Part shown: positions 15,618-21,792 of the stretch, in pieces | Layout: each line of letters opens with the position of its first letter | Numbering within the stretch: position 1 is the stretch's first letter | Assembly: GCA_049966775.1 (NCBI GenBank) | Contig: JBMFTZ010000010.1 | Span: 1-23,570, forward strand | Direction of reading: 5' to 3' | Length of the DNA stretch: 23,570 nt | DNA from: JAKAWW01 sp049966775 | Lineage (GTDB): Archaea; Micrarchaeota; Micrarchaeia; Micrarchaeales; Micrarchaeaceae | Made by a program: the position numbers and the translations under genes | The notes under the pieces: model-generated | The model's database searches: none | What the model was told of the DNA's origin: nothing | The model's input: only the letters and a program-made list of their open reading frames with translations

Positions 15618-16112
15618 CTATCTGAGCTTGTAGCCTATGTCCCTGAGAAGCTTCTTCCTTGCCGCTTTCTCCTTCTTGCTTTCTATGCCTTTTGAAGGGC
15701 TGCCGTCAACCACACCCATTACGCCCCTGCCTTGCTTTGTTTTGGCCACGAGAACCTGCACCGGATTGGAGGTTGCGCAGTAGATCCTCGCCACTTCGTT
15801 GATGGCTTTTACCGCGTTGAGCACATTTATAGGGTATGCGCCCGTGAATAGTATCAGAAAGGTGTGGCCAGCCCCTACGTTTAGTATGTTCCTCTCTGCT
15901 TTCTTTGCCAGCACAGTGTCATTGCCCTCGCTCCTCACAAGGCACGGCCCGCTCGCCTCTGCAAACGCGATGCCGAACTTAGCACTTGGAACCGTGTTAA
16001 CCATGGCTTCGTAAAGATCCTCTATTGTTTTTATGAACCCCGCATGGCCAAGGATGAGCTGCGCTTCCTGCGGCTTTTCTATGCTTACAACCTCGTAGCC
16101 CAACAGCTCCAT
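15618..16112 (-). CDS. Adenosine-specific kinase family protein (DUF355)
   Basis: 164 residues, the normal length for this small archaeal and bacterial family. Conserved blocks are easy to see: KFGIAFAEASGPCLVR near 45-60, EGNDTVLAKKAERN, GAGHTFLILFTGAYPINVLN near 80-99, RIYCATSNPVQVLVA near 109-123, and QGRGVMGVVDG near 127-137. One structure-based study group named the family for binding adenosine; its role in the cell is not settled. The gene has a TATA-like GATATTTAAGC at 16134-16144, about 26 bases from its ATG, so the mRNA is probably leaderless. Confidence 0.92.
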   Translation of the reverse strand: MELLGYEVVSIEKPQEAQLILGHAGFIKTIEDLYEAMVNTVPSAKFGIAFAEASGPCLVRSEGNDTVLAKKAERNILNVGAGHTFLILFTGAYPINVLNAVKAINEVARIYCATSNPVQVLVAKTKQGRGVMGVVDGSPSKGIESKKEKAARKKLLRDIGYKLR

Positions 16113-16133
16113 ACTTTTCTAATCGCATCTTAT

Positions 16134-16144
16134 GCTTAAATATC
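16134..16144 (-). promoter_or_regulatory. TATA-like box for the DUF355 gene (leaderless)
   Basis: GATATTTAAGC on the minus strand is centred about 26 bases from the A of the ATG at 16112, so transcription should begin at or very near the start codon. Confidence 0.55.
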
Positions 16145-16210
16145 TTTCACAATTTTTGATTTGACTGGGCAGGGTACATACATGGTAGCTGTAGGGGTAT
16201 CTTACAAGAT

Positions 16211-16252
16211 GCATGGCAGAAAGCCCACGAATTTATTTGTGGGTAGATGCCA
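16211..16252 (+). repeat. Hairpin repeat family B, copy 1 (TnpB-type end)
   Basis: GCATGGCAGAAAGCC leads into a stem CCCACGAAT/ATTTGTGGG with a TT loop, then TAGATGCCAGA. The outer TGGCA and TGCCA also pair, with GAAAG and TAGA bulged. A shortened relative is at 22198-22236. The arrangement resembles the terminal hairpins of IS200/IS605-group elements, but no transposase is adjacent. The remaining bases of 16113-16415 hold promoters and palindromes of the neighbouring genes. Confidence 0.55.
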
Positions 16253-16328
16253 GACGCAGCCAACCCAAAAGAAAAGGTAATATATGAGATAATACAGTAG
16301 CGCATACTGATTTTTGCCTTGCATATGC

Positions 16329-16350
16329 AAAGAGTGCATGCATGCTCTTT
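16329..16350. promoter_or_regulatory. Upstream palindrome AAAGAG...CTCTTT
   Basis: Six-base arms around TGCATGCATG lie 14 bases upstream of the TATA-like box of the RHH operon. It could be a second regulator site. No direct evidence. Confidence 0.3.
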
Positions 16351-16363
16351 ACATGGGAACCTT

Positions 16364-16374
16364 TTTATATATTA
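16364..16374 (+). promoter_or_regulatory. TATA-like box for the RHH-CysDN-like operon
   Basis: TTTATATATTA, about 26 bases before a predicted start near 16394, which falls inside the palindrome at 16383-16398. The ATG at 16416 follows AAGGCGGTACC, a partial ribosome binding site. Confidence 0.55.
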
Positions 16375-16382
16375 ATGTTATA

Positions 16383-16398
16383 TAATGTTATAACATTA
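16383..16398. promoter_or_regulatory. Perfect 16-base palindrome, likely operator
   Basis: TAATGTTATAACATTA reads the same on both strands and covers the predicted transcription start. A half-site TAATGTTATA is repeated directly before it at 16373-16382. The first gene of the operon encodes a ribbon-helix-helix protein, and such dimers usually bind short palindromes or tandem half-sites in their own promoter. Autoregulation is therefore a reasonable inference. Confidence 0.6.
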
Positions 16399-16415
16399 AA
16401 TTGCAAGGCGGTACC

Positions 16416-16643
16416 ATGAGCGCAACAGAAAGAAAATACACAACCATAACGATACCGAAGCCTATGTACGGGAAGCTTTCAAGGATCATAGAGCACACGG
16501 GCTTTTCTTCGGTATCAGATTATGTAACATACGTGATAAGGGAGACTATAGCAGAGATAGAAGAGAACAAGAAAGCGGGCAAGGGCGGAGCGAAGGCAAA
16601 GAGCGAAGTGTTGAAGAAGCTCCACGCCTTGGGTTACATATGA
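16416..16643 (+). CDS. Ribbon-helix-helix (CopG-like) transcription regulator
   Basis: 75 residues. The N-terminal strand KYTTITIPK at 7-15 is followed by a helix near 17-28 and a second near 32-50 (SVSDYVTYVIRETIAEIEE), the standard RHH layout. Then comes a lysine/glycine linker, and the C-terminus ends KKLHALGYI. The ATG at 16416 is preferred over the in-frame TTG at 16401, which lies within the probable transcript leader. It heads an operon with a small unknown protein and CysD- and CysN-like proteins, so it may sense sulfur or nucleotide status. Its C-terminal LxxLGY tail resembles that of the CysD-like protein in the same operon. Confidence 0.8.
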   Translation: MSATERKYTTITIPKPMYGKLSRIIEHTGFSSVSDYVTYVIRETIAEIEENKKAGKGGAKAKSEVLKKLHALGYI

Positions 16644-16652
16644 GGTGTGCCT

Positions 16653-16973
16653 ATGGCAGCTACGAAAAACGCAAAAAGCGCGAAAAACGCGAAAGACAGG
16701 CTTGATGCACTTGCATCTGCGCTGTGGAGCAGTCCAAGCAAGGAAAACTGGGAGCGGTTCTACAAGGCGCTGAAAGGAAGCAATGCCGTGTACTATAAGA
16801 TATTCTACGAGAGCCTGAAGAACAAGGAAGATCTTACCAAATCATTCGCAAGGCTCTACGATTCTAGGTTGAAGCCTATTGCAAAGATACCGATAATAAG
16901 GCGCAAGGGCGACGGCATCGAAGGCGCCACTATATACCTAAAGGATCTCAAGAATGCTAACATTTTCGATTGA
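16653..16973 (+). CDS. Hypothetical basic protein in CysDN-like operon
   Basis: 106 residues. No family recognised. The N-terminus is a lysine/alanine repeat (KNAKSAKNAKD), the middle is helical and aromatic (ENWERFYKALKGSNAVYYKI, FYESLKNKEDL), and the end is short strand-like segments (IAKIPIIRRKGDG, GATIYLKDL). No membrane helix and no cysteine. GAGGTG precedes ATG 16653 by five bases and overlaps the RHH stop region, so the two genes are translationally linked. It lies 12 bases before the CysD-like gene and is likely part of the same function. Confidence 0.65.
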   Translation: MAATKNAKSAKNAKDRLDALASALWSSPSKENWERFYKALKGSNAVYYKIFYESLKNKEDLTKSFARLYDSRLKPIAKIPIIRRKGDGIEGATIYLKDLKNANIFD

Positions 16974-16985
16974 TATGGTGGTATT

Positions 16986-17774
16986 ATGATGGAGCAGAAC
17001 CTTAACGAGCTCGAGGAGAAGAGCATTTACATCATGCGCGAGGCGCAGATGAAGTTCAAGCATATCGGCGCGCTGTGGAGCATGGGCAAGGACAGCACCA
17101 CCATGCTCGCAATTGCAAGAAAAGCGTTCATGGGTAAGGTACCTTTCCCTGTTATACACATCGACAACGGCATCGACTTTCCCGAAACATACAAGTTCAG
17201 GGAAGAGCTTGCAAAGAGATGGCACCTTGACCTTGTGGTTGCGAAGAGCGAGATAAAGCCGGAGATAAGCGGCTTCAGCTGCTGCGGCGCCAACAAGACC
17301 ATAGCGCTGAAGAAGCTCATGAAGGAGATGAAGCTGGATGCGCTTATTGTATCAATACGCAGGGACGAACATGCGATAAGGGCGAAGGAGCGCTATGTAT
17401 CGCCGCGCGACAGAAACTTCAGGTGGGACTACAAGAACCAGCCTGCGGAGCTTTGGGACGATTATTCTTCAAAGATAGACAACGGCGGCCATGTGCGGGT
17501 GCATCCGCTGCTTGACTGGAACGAGATAGATATATGGAACTACATAAAGAGGGAACATGTGCCCGTAAACCCGCTTTACTTTTCAAGGAACGGCTACAGG
17601 TACAGGAGCCTAGGCTGCACCCACTGCACCGTGCCCATTAAATCCAGTGCGAAGAACCTCGAAGATATAATAAAGGAGCTCAAGACAACAAACGTTGAGG
17701 AACGCGCAGGGAGGGAGCAGGACAAGGAGAAGGAGTACATAATGCAGAGGCTAAGGAGCCTTGGCTATATGTGA
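16986..17774 (+). CDS. CysD-like PP-loop protein with APS-reductase-type cysteines
   Basis: 262 residues of the PAPS reductase/CysD superfamily. The PP-loop is SMGKDS at 32-37, and PFPVIHID at 53-60 fits CysD. The segment RRDEHAIRAKERYVSPRDRN, then RWDYKNQPAELWDDY and RVHPLLDWNEIDIWNYI, is the CysD (ATP sulfurylase small subunit) signature. Unlike CysD, it has a cysteine pair at 99-100 (GFSCCGANK) and C211-x2-C214 (LGCTHCT). This is the CC...CxxC pattern that binds a [4Fe-4S] cluster in assimilatory APS reductases. The next gene is CysN-like, as in a cysDN pair. It may therefore be a sulfate-activating subunit with an iron-sulfur cluster, or an APS-reductase-like enzyme paired with a GTPase. 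GGTGGT precedes the ATG; ATG 16989 is an alternative. Confidence 0.85.
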   Translation: MMEQNLNELEEKSIYIMREAQMKFKHIGALWSMGKDSTTMLAIARKAFMGKVPFPVIHIDNGIDFPETYKFREELAKRWHLDLVVAKSEIKPEISGFSCCGANKTIALKKLMKEMKLDALIVSIRRDEHAIRAKERYVSPRDRNFRWDYKNQPAELWDDYSSKIDNGGHVRVHPLLDWNEIDIWNYIKREHVPVNPLYFSRNGYRYRSLGCTHCTVPIKSSAKNLEDIIKELKTTNVEERAGREQDKEKEYIMQRLRSLGYM

Positions 17775-17784
17775 GGCTGATCGC

Positions 17785-18993
17785 ATGCAGATATACAAGG
17801 TCGCACTGCTCGGCGACAAGGATCACGGCAAGTCCACCGCAATAGGAAATCTGCTTATGCTCACGAAGAGCGTAAGCGGCGCGCGCATAGAAGAAGCAAA
17901 AAGGATAAGCAAGGAGCTGGGCAGGCCTTTCGAGCCGGGGTTCATACTCGACAGCTTCTCTGAGGAACGGGAGGGCGCAATGACTATAGACACCACAAGG
18001 GCGCAGATGCGCTACAGGGGCGCTGGCTTCGAGTTCATAGACGTGCCGGGCCACGAGGAGCTTATAACTAATATGCTAACAGGGGCTTCTAGCGCTGGCA
18101 CGGCAGTGCTTATCGTTTCGGCAAAGAAGGGTGAGGGCGTAAGCGACCAGACCAGGAGGCACCTTCTGCTGGCCAGGATGCTTGGCATAGTCAGCGTTGT
18201 GGTGGCGGTGAACAAGATGGACACCACAGGCTACAGCAAAGACGCGTTCGAAATGGTACGTGGATCGCTTAACGCGCTAATAGCCAATGCGGGCAATACA
18301 GTGGGCAGCATAGAAGCCACGTTTGTGCCGATATCGGCATACAATGGAGACAACCTGATCAAGAGGTCAAAGAATATGAAGTGGTACAACGGCAAGCCTC
18401 TTGCGGCGCTTCTTGTGGAATTCGCAGCCAAAGCGGGCGCGCGCAAAAAGGGCGGATTGAGGGCTGTTGTGCAAGGTTCAATTGAAGGCGGTGGAACCGC
18501 ATGCAGGATTATATCTGGAAGCATAAAGCGGGGCAACGAGGTTTTGGCCCTGCCAAGCGGGGCTAGGCTAAATGTGGAGAGGGTTGTAAGTGCGGGCAGG
18601 AGCGTACCAAGCGCTGGCGCCGGCTCCGCCCCGGTGCTGAAGCTTGGAGGCGGAAGCGCAAGCAGGGGCAGCGTACTCTGCACGAGCGGCGACAGGCCAT
18701 TGGTGGGCAAAAGCGCAGGCGCGCTGCTGTTCCTTGTAAAAAGGCCTAAGGCGCCAACAATAAAGCTTGGAACGCAGGAATCGCGATGCCGCATAAGGAT
18801 AGAGCGCGCTGTGGATATAACAAGCGGAGCATTTTGCAATGAAAAAACAGTAAAGCCGCTTGGCATCTACTCCGCCACGATGGATTTCGCGGCAACGCTT
18901 GCTTATGAGAGGTTTGAAAAGCTCACCGAGCTTGGGCGCTTCACGCTGCACGAAAACGGCAGGCTCGTGGGCGTCGGCATAATAGAGCAGTAG
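17785..18993 (+). CDS. CysN-like GTPase (sulfate adenylyltransferase subunit 1 family)
   Basis: 402 residues, translation-factor superfamily. G1 is GDKDHGKST at 10-18, EREGAMTID at 61-69 matches the ERExGITID block, G3 is DVPGHE at 86-91, G4 is NKMD at 143-146, and G5 is PISAYNGDN. DQTRRHLLLARMLGI and NKMDTTGYSKDAFE are close to CysN rather than to EF-Tu. Beta-barrel domains 2 and 3 follow. In CysDN, GTP hydrolysis drives APS formation from ATP and sulfate. The gene begins ten bases after the CysD-like stop with GAGGCTGAT before the ATG; the earlier TTG at 17761 overlaps the previous gene. No APS kinase domain is fused to it, and none is in the window. Confidence 0.85.
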   Translation: MQIYKVALLGDKDHGKSTAIGNLLMLTKSVSGARIEEAKRISKELGRPFEPGFILDSFSEEREGAMTIDTTRAQMRYRGAGFEFIDVPGHEELITNMLTGASSAGTAVLIVSAKKGEGVSDQTRRHLLLARMLGIVSVVVAVNKMDTTGYSKDAFEMVRGSLNALIANAGNTVGSIEATFVPISAYNGDNLIKRSKNMKWYNGKPLAALLVEFAAKAGARKKGGLRAVVQGSIEGGGTACRIISGSIKRGNEVLALPSGARLNVERVVSAGRSVPSAGAGSAPVLKLGGGSASRGSVLCTSGDRPLVGKSAGALLFLVKRPKAPTIKLGTQESRCRIRIERAVDITSGAFCNEKTVKPLGIYSATMDFAATLAYERFEKLTELGRFTLHENGRLVGVGIIEQ

Positions 18994-19054
18994 CCGTCGT
19001 ATGAAAAGGCGGATATGCGCGCGCCGCTTATTATCTGCAAATGCTTAAATGCAG

Positions 19055-19108
19055 CCGCGCAATTCGTCCACGACTTAAAAGTCGTGGTATTCTTGCCCTA
19101 CGAACAAT
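19055..19108 (+). mobile_element. Solo IS200/IS605-like (TnpB-type) terminal hairpin, copy 2
   Basis: Matches the minus strand of 9644-9697 at 50 of 54 bases. Here the stem is intact: CCACGACTTAAAAGTCGTGG folds into nine pairs with an AA loop, between CAATTCGT and TATTCTTGCCC. No tnpA or tnpB frame lies on either side: the CysN-like gene ends 61 bases before and 5S rRNA lies 87 bases after. Confidence 0.6.
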
Positions 19109-19115
19109 AAAAACG

Positions 19116-19163
19116 TTGGCATGCTGCCCTGCTATGTGTGGTTTGCAGAAAGCAGCATGCCCA
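19116..19163. other. Long-loop hairpin downstream of 5S rRNA
   Basis: GGCATGCTGC at 19118-19127 pairs perfectly with GCAGCATGCC at 19152-19161, extended by TT/AA across one bulge. It lies about 33 bases beyond the 5S 3' end in the 5S transcription direction. It may help end or process the 5S transcript, or belong to the neighbouring IS-like relic. Confidence 0.4.
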
Positions 19164-19194
19164 ATGCGCATGCTTGCAATGCTATTAGCAAGAG

Positions 19195-19310
19195 TGCCAA
19201 ACAGCAACATGCTTTCCCGCCCGAAGGCAGTACACACATATCGTGGGCAGGCTTAGCTTCCGAGTTCGGAATGGGATCGGGCGTTTCCCTGCCCCTATTA
19301 CCGTTTGGCA
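19195..19310 (-). rRNA. rrf: 5S ribosomal RNA
   Basis: About 116 bases on the minus strand. The ends TGCCAAAC and GTTTGGCA form helix I. The loop region reads GATCCCATTCCGAACTCGG then AAGCTAAGCC, the hallmark of 5S rRNA. No 16S, 23S or tRNA gene is adjacent and it has its own TATA-like box 26 bases upstream, so it is an unlinked 5S gene, which is common in archaea. The exact ends may vary by a base or two. Confidence 0.93.
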
Positions 19311-19330
19311 TAACTCTTATGCACGAGCAC

Positions 19331-19340
19331 ATTTATAAAT
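19331..19340. promoter_or_regulatory. Palindromic TATA box shared by 5S rRNA and HIT gene
   Basis: ATTTATAAAT is a perfect palindrome. Its centre is 26 bases from the 5S 5' end on the minus strand, and about 34 bases from the HIT ATG at 19370 on the plus strand, predicting a start near 19362. A single box could thus serve both directions. Confidence 0.6.
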
Positions 19341-19369
19341 CTTTTGAGAGATGTTATTCTGGTGCTTGC

Positions 19370-19759
19370 ATGGCTCTATATGACAAAAACTGCGCGTTTT
19401 GCAGGATAGTCAACAAGGAGCTTGACAGCGTTATTGTGTACAGCGACCAGTACGCGCTCGCGTTCAGGGACATAAACCCTGCGTCAAAGGGGCATACGCT
19501 CGTCATACCTAAAAATCATTATGCGGACATAAATGAGATACCGCCGGATGTGCTGGGCAAGACAATCGATGCAGCAAAAAAAGTTACAGAGATGCTGAGG
19601 AACGAGGATTACAGCATAAAGGGATTCAACCTGCTGAACTGCAGCGGCACAACTTCCGGCCAATCGGTCAACCATTTCCACATACATGTAATACCAAGGC
19701 GCAGCGGCGATTCGGACGAAGTGATACCGAAGATAAATGCGCTACTCAAGCCAAAGTGA
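19370..19759 (+). CDS. HIT family nucleotide hydrolase/transferase
   Basis: 129 residues, the usual size of Hint-type HIT proteins, which cleave nucleoside phosphoramidates or AMP esters. The histidine triad is H102, H104 and H106 in NHFHIHVIPR. The N-terminal C8-x2-C11 (NCAFCRI) fits the zinc-binding pair of this group. NLLNCSGTTSGQSV at 87-100 is the usual preceding block. ATG 19370 is chosen because it fits the family N-terminus and the TATA box; the long upstream frame runs backwards through the 5S rRNA gene and is not coding. A GC-rich hairpin follows the gene at 19774-19797. Confidence 0.93.
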   Translation: MALYDKNCAFCRIVNKELDSVIVYSDQYALAFRDINPASKGHTLVIPKNHYADINEIPPDVLGKTIDAAKKVTEMLRNEDYSIKGFNLLNCSGTTSGQSVNHFHIHVIPRRSGDSDEVIPKINALLKPK

Positions 19760-19773
19760 GATCACACGCATGG

Positions 19774-19797
19774 GCTCAGCCTGGCATTTGGCTGGGC
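19774..19797 (+). terminator. Hairpin after the HIT gene
   Basis: GCTCAGCC pairs with GGCTGGGC across TGGCATTT, with one G-T pair. There is no strong T tract right after it, so terminator function is uncertain. Confidence 0.3.
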
Positions 19798-19847
19798 GCG
19801 TGAGCAGCACGTCTTCTGGTATTTTTTGGCGATATGCGGCATATGTC

Positions 19848-20411
19848 ATGGATCTAAATAGAATCAAAATAAAAAGCTGCAGTGATGTGTACGAGCCAAG
19901 AGAGGACTCCTATCTTCTCGCGCAAGCCGTTGAAAAATACGCGTTTGGGCGTGCGCTCGACCTTGGCACGGGCACTGGCATACAGGGCATCGTGGCTGCG
20001 AAAAAGGGCTGCACGGTCACTTTCTCTGATATAAGCGCAAAGGCGGTGGAATGCGCCAGGGCGAATGCCGCGCTTAACGGCGTGAAAGGCGCGTTCGTGA
20101 AAAGCGACATGTTCGCTGGTATAAAAGGCGCATTCAATACGATCATTTTCAACCCGCCCTATCTGCCCGAAGAAGATCCTGGTAGGAACCCAAAAGACAT
20201 CACACTTGACGGCGGCATCGATGGAAGGACGTATATAAACATACTCCTGAAGGGATACAAAAACCACATTGCAAAAGACTACGCGGTGCTGCTACTGGAA
20301 AGCTCGCTTGACGGTTATGAAAGGGATATTACGGGCGGCGCGAAAATCGTGGCTTCCACAAGGCTCTTCTTTGAAGAGCTTGTTGTGATAATGGCAAGCA
20401 ATAAATTATAA
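19848..20411 (+). CDS. HemK/Mtq2-like N5-glutamine methyltransferase
   Basis: 187 residues. DVYEPREDSYLL near 13-24 is the typical archaeal/eukaryotic front of this family. Motif I is DLGTGTG at 38-44, and NPPYLP at 102-107 is the catalytic NPPY that positions a planar amide nitrogen. Relatives methylate the glutamine of the GGQ motif in release factors, so the archaeal substrate is probably aRF1. It lacks the N-terminal helical domain of bacterial PrmC, as expected. ATG 19848 gives the family N-terminus; the 37 upstream in-frame codons overlap the HIT gene and look non-coding. It lies 34 bases before the GNAT gene on the same strand. Confidence 0.9.
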   Translation: MDLNRIKIKSCSDVYEPREDSYLLAQAVEKYAFGRALDLGTGTGIQGIVAAKKGCTVTFSDISAKAVECARANAALNGVKGAFVKSDMFAGIKGAFNTIIFNPPYLPEEDPGRNPKDITLDGGIDGRTYINILLKGYKNHIAKDYAVLLLESSLDGYERDITGGAKIVASTRLFFEELVVIMASNKL

Positions 20412-20445
20412 TTCGTTCTCTATGCTATATAATGCGGGTAGTCGC

Positions 20446-20991
20446 ATGGAACCCGGTGAACCTATAGAGGAGTTCGTAGCTAAGAACGGGATGCGCTTTA
20501 CATTGAGGGCGCCTGACATAACAGATGCGAAGGAGTATCTGACATTTGTAAATGGGCTTGTTGAAGAGGACGCCCCGATAATGCTCAATTCGAAGCAGAA
20601 CTACCTGTCCGAGACAAACTACGTGGCCAACAAGATAAGGAACATGCTGGCCGGCGAAGAGATACCAGTAGTGGCCACTTTTGGAGGGCGCATAGCAGGT
20701 GATGCCAGCATAGTAAGAAAAACAGGCAGGGAGCACCAGAACGGAGCCCTTGGCATAGCAATAGCAAAGGATTTCAGGGGCATAGGCTTGGGCAACAGGA
20801 TGATCTCCATATTGCTTGAGATGGCCAGGAGAGAGGGGCTGAGAATGGTAGAGCTGGGCGTTTTTGCCAACAATCCGGGGGCGCTTCATCTGTACAAAAA
20901 GCTTGGCTTTGCAGAAGCGGGAAGGATGCCAAAGGCAGCGCTGTTTAATGAGAGCTATATTGATGAGATATTGATGGTCAAGATTTTATGA
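20446..20991 (+). CDS. GNAT family N-acetyltransferase
   Basis: 181 residues from ATG 20446. The acetyl-CoA pyrophosphate loop is RGIGLG at 111-116 (Q/RxxGxG/A). Before it is ALGIAIAKDF, and after it the C-terminal LGVFANNPGALHLYKKLGF block of motif B near 137-155. Overall it resembles RimJ/RimL-like and small-molecule acetyltransferases with an N-terminal FTLRAPDITDA. An ATAAATTATA box at 20401-20410 would start transcription near 20432, which favours 20446 over the ATG at 20422. Its stop overlaps the DUF72 start by the ATGA, so the two are tightly coupled. Substrate unknown. Confidence 0.88.
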   Translation: MEPGEPIEEFVAKNGMRFTLRAPDITDAKEYLTFVNGLVEEDAPIMLNSKQNYLSETNYVANKIRNMLAGEEIPVVATFGGRIAGDASIVRKTGREHQNGALGIAIAKDFRGIGLGNRMISILLEMARREGLRMVELGVFANNPGALHLYKKLGFAEAGRMPKAALFNESYIDEILMVKIL

Positions 20992-21668
20992 ACTGCTATA
21001 TTGGCACATCTGGATGGATGTACCAATGGAACAGGGAAGGAACACTAGACTGGTACATCAGGAACAGCGGCCTCAACGCGATAGAGCTCAATGCGAGCTT
21101 TTACAGGTTCCCCTTCCCAAACCAGGTGAAGGGCTGGAGCGCGAGGGGCAGCTCGCTTACCTGGGTCATAAAGGTAAACAGGCTAGTAACACATATCCAC
21201 ATGCTTAACGACAAAGCTGTTGAGCTCTTTGGCAGGTTCCTTGAGCTGTTCAAGCCTCTTGATGCGCGCATCGCATTGTATCTGCTTCAGATGCCGCCAA
21301 AGTTCACCACGAACATGGAGAAGAGGCTTGTAGACTTCGCAAAAAACTTCGACGAAAGGAAGCTTGCGATAGAATTCAGGCACGAAAGCTGGTATTCTTT
21401 CGACTTTTCAAAGCTTGCCTTTAGGGGAGTAGTGGTTTCGCCAGATTCACCAGAGATAAATGGCAATGTTTTTACAAAGAACAGGGTTGCATACCTGCGC
21501 TTCCACGGCAGGAGCTCCTGGTATTCGTACAAATACAGCACTTATGAGCTGAAAGATATGGCAGAGAAGGCAAAGGCATCAAATCCCACAAGGATTTTCG
21601 CTTTCTTCAACAACAACCACGACATGCTCGCCAACGCAAGGGAATTTATGGCTCTTCTGAAGCAATAG
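20988..21668 (+). CDS. DUF72 (YecE-like) family protein
   Basis: 226 residues, a TIM-barrel-like family of unknown function found in bacteria and archaea. Conserved blocks are YIGTSGW at 4-10, IELNASFYRFP at 32-42, YLLQMPPKF near 97-105, AIEFRHESWY, AYLRFHGR, and the C-terminal FNNNHDMLANAREF. The ATG overlaps the last bases of the GNAT gene (ATGA). No signal peptide or membrane helix. Cotranscription with a GNAT enzyme hints at a metabolic modification role, but no reaction is established. Confidence 0.93.
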   Translation: MNCYIGTSGWMYQWNREGTLDWYIRNSGLNAIELNASFYRFPFPNQVKGWSARGSSLTWVIKVNRLVTHIHMLNDKAVELFGRFLELFKPLDARIALYLLQMPPKFTTNMEKRLVDFAKNFDERKLAIEFRHESWYSFDFSKLAFRGVVVSPDSPEINGNVFTKNRVAYLRFHGRSSWYSYKYSTYELKDMAEKAKASNPTRIFAFFNNNHDMLANAREFMALLKQ

Positions 21669-21764
21669 AGCGCCAAGAACATGCCGATGCATGCCTATTT
21701 CGGCAGGCGCTGATGGAAAAACAAGGTAAAAAAGGTTTTGAGCCGTAACACGCCACCCGAAGGC

Positions 21765-21772
21765 ATTTATTG
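21765..21772 (+). promoter_or_regulatory. TATA-like box for the four-helix membrane protein gene
   Basis: ATTTATTG is centred about 25 bases before ATG 21793, predicting a leaderless transcript. Confidence 0.4.
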
Positions 21773-21792
21773 CTTTTATACTAAATAGCATT

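Noticed and set aside
18231..18866. 211-codon minus-strand frame opposite the CysN-like gene
   Set aside because: Low-complexity Leu/Pro/Ala-rich antisense frame of a gene with all GTPase motifs.
17785..18993. Reading the CysN-like gene as EF-Tu, SelB or eIF2-gamma
   Set aside because: The DQTRRH...GIVSVVVAVNKMD block and the CysD-like gene directly before it fit CysN better.
19121..19369. N-terminal extension of the HIT gene
   Set aside because: It reads through the 5S rRNA gene on the opposite strand; the HIT family N-terminus starts at 19370.
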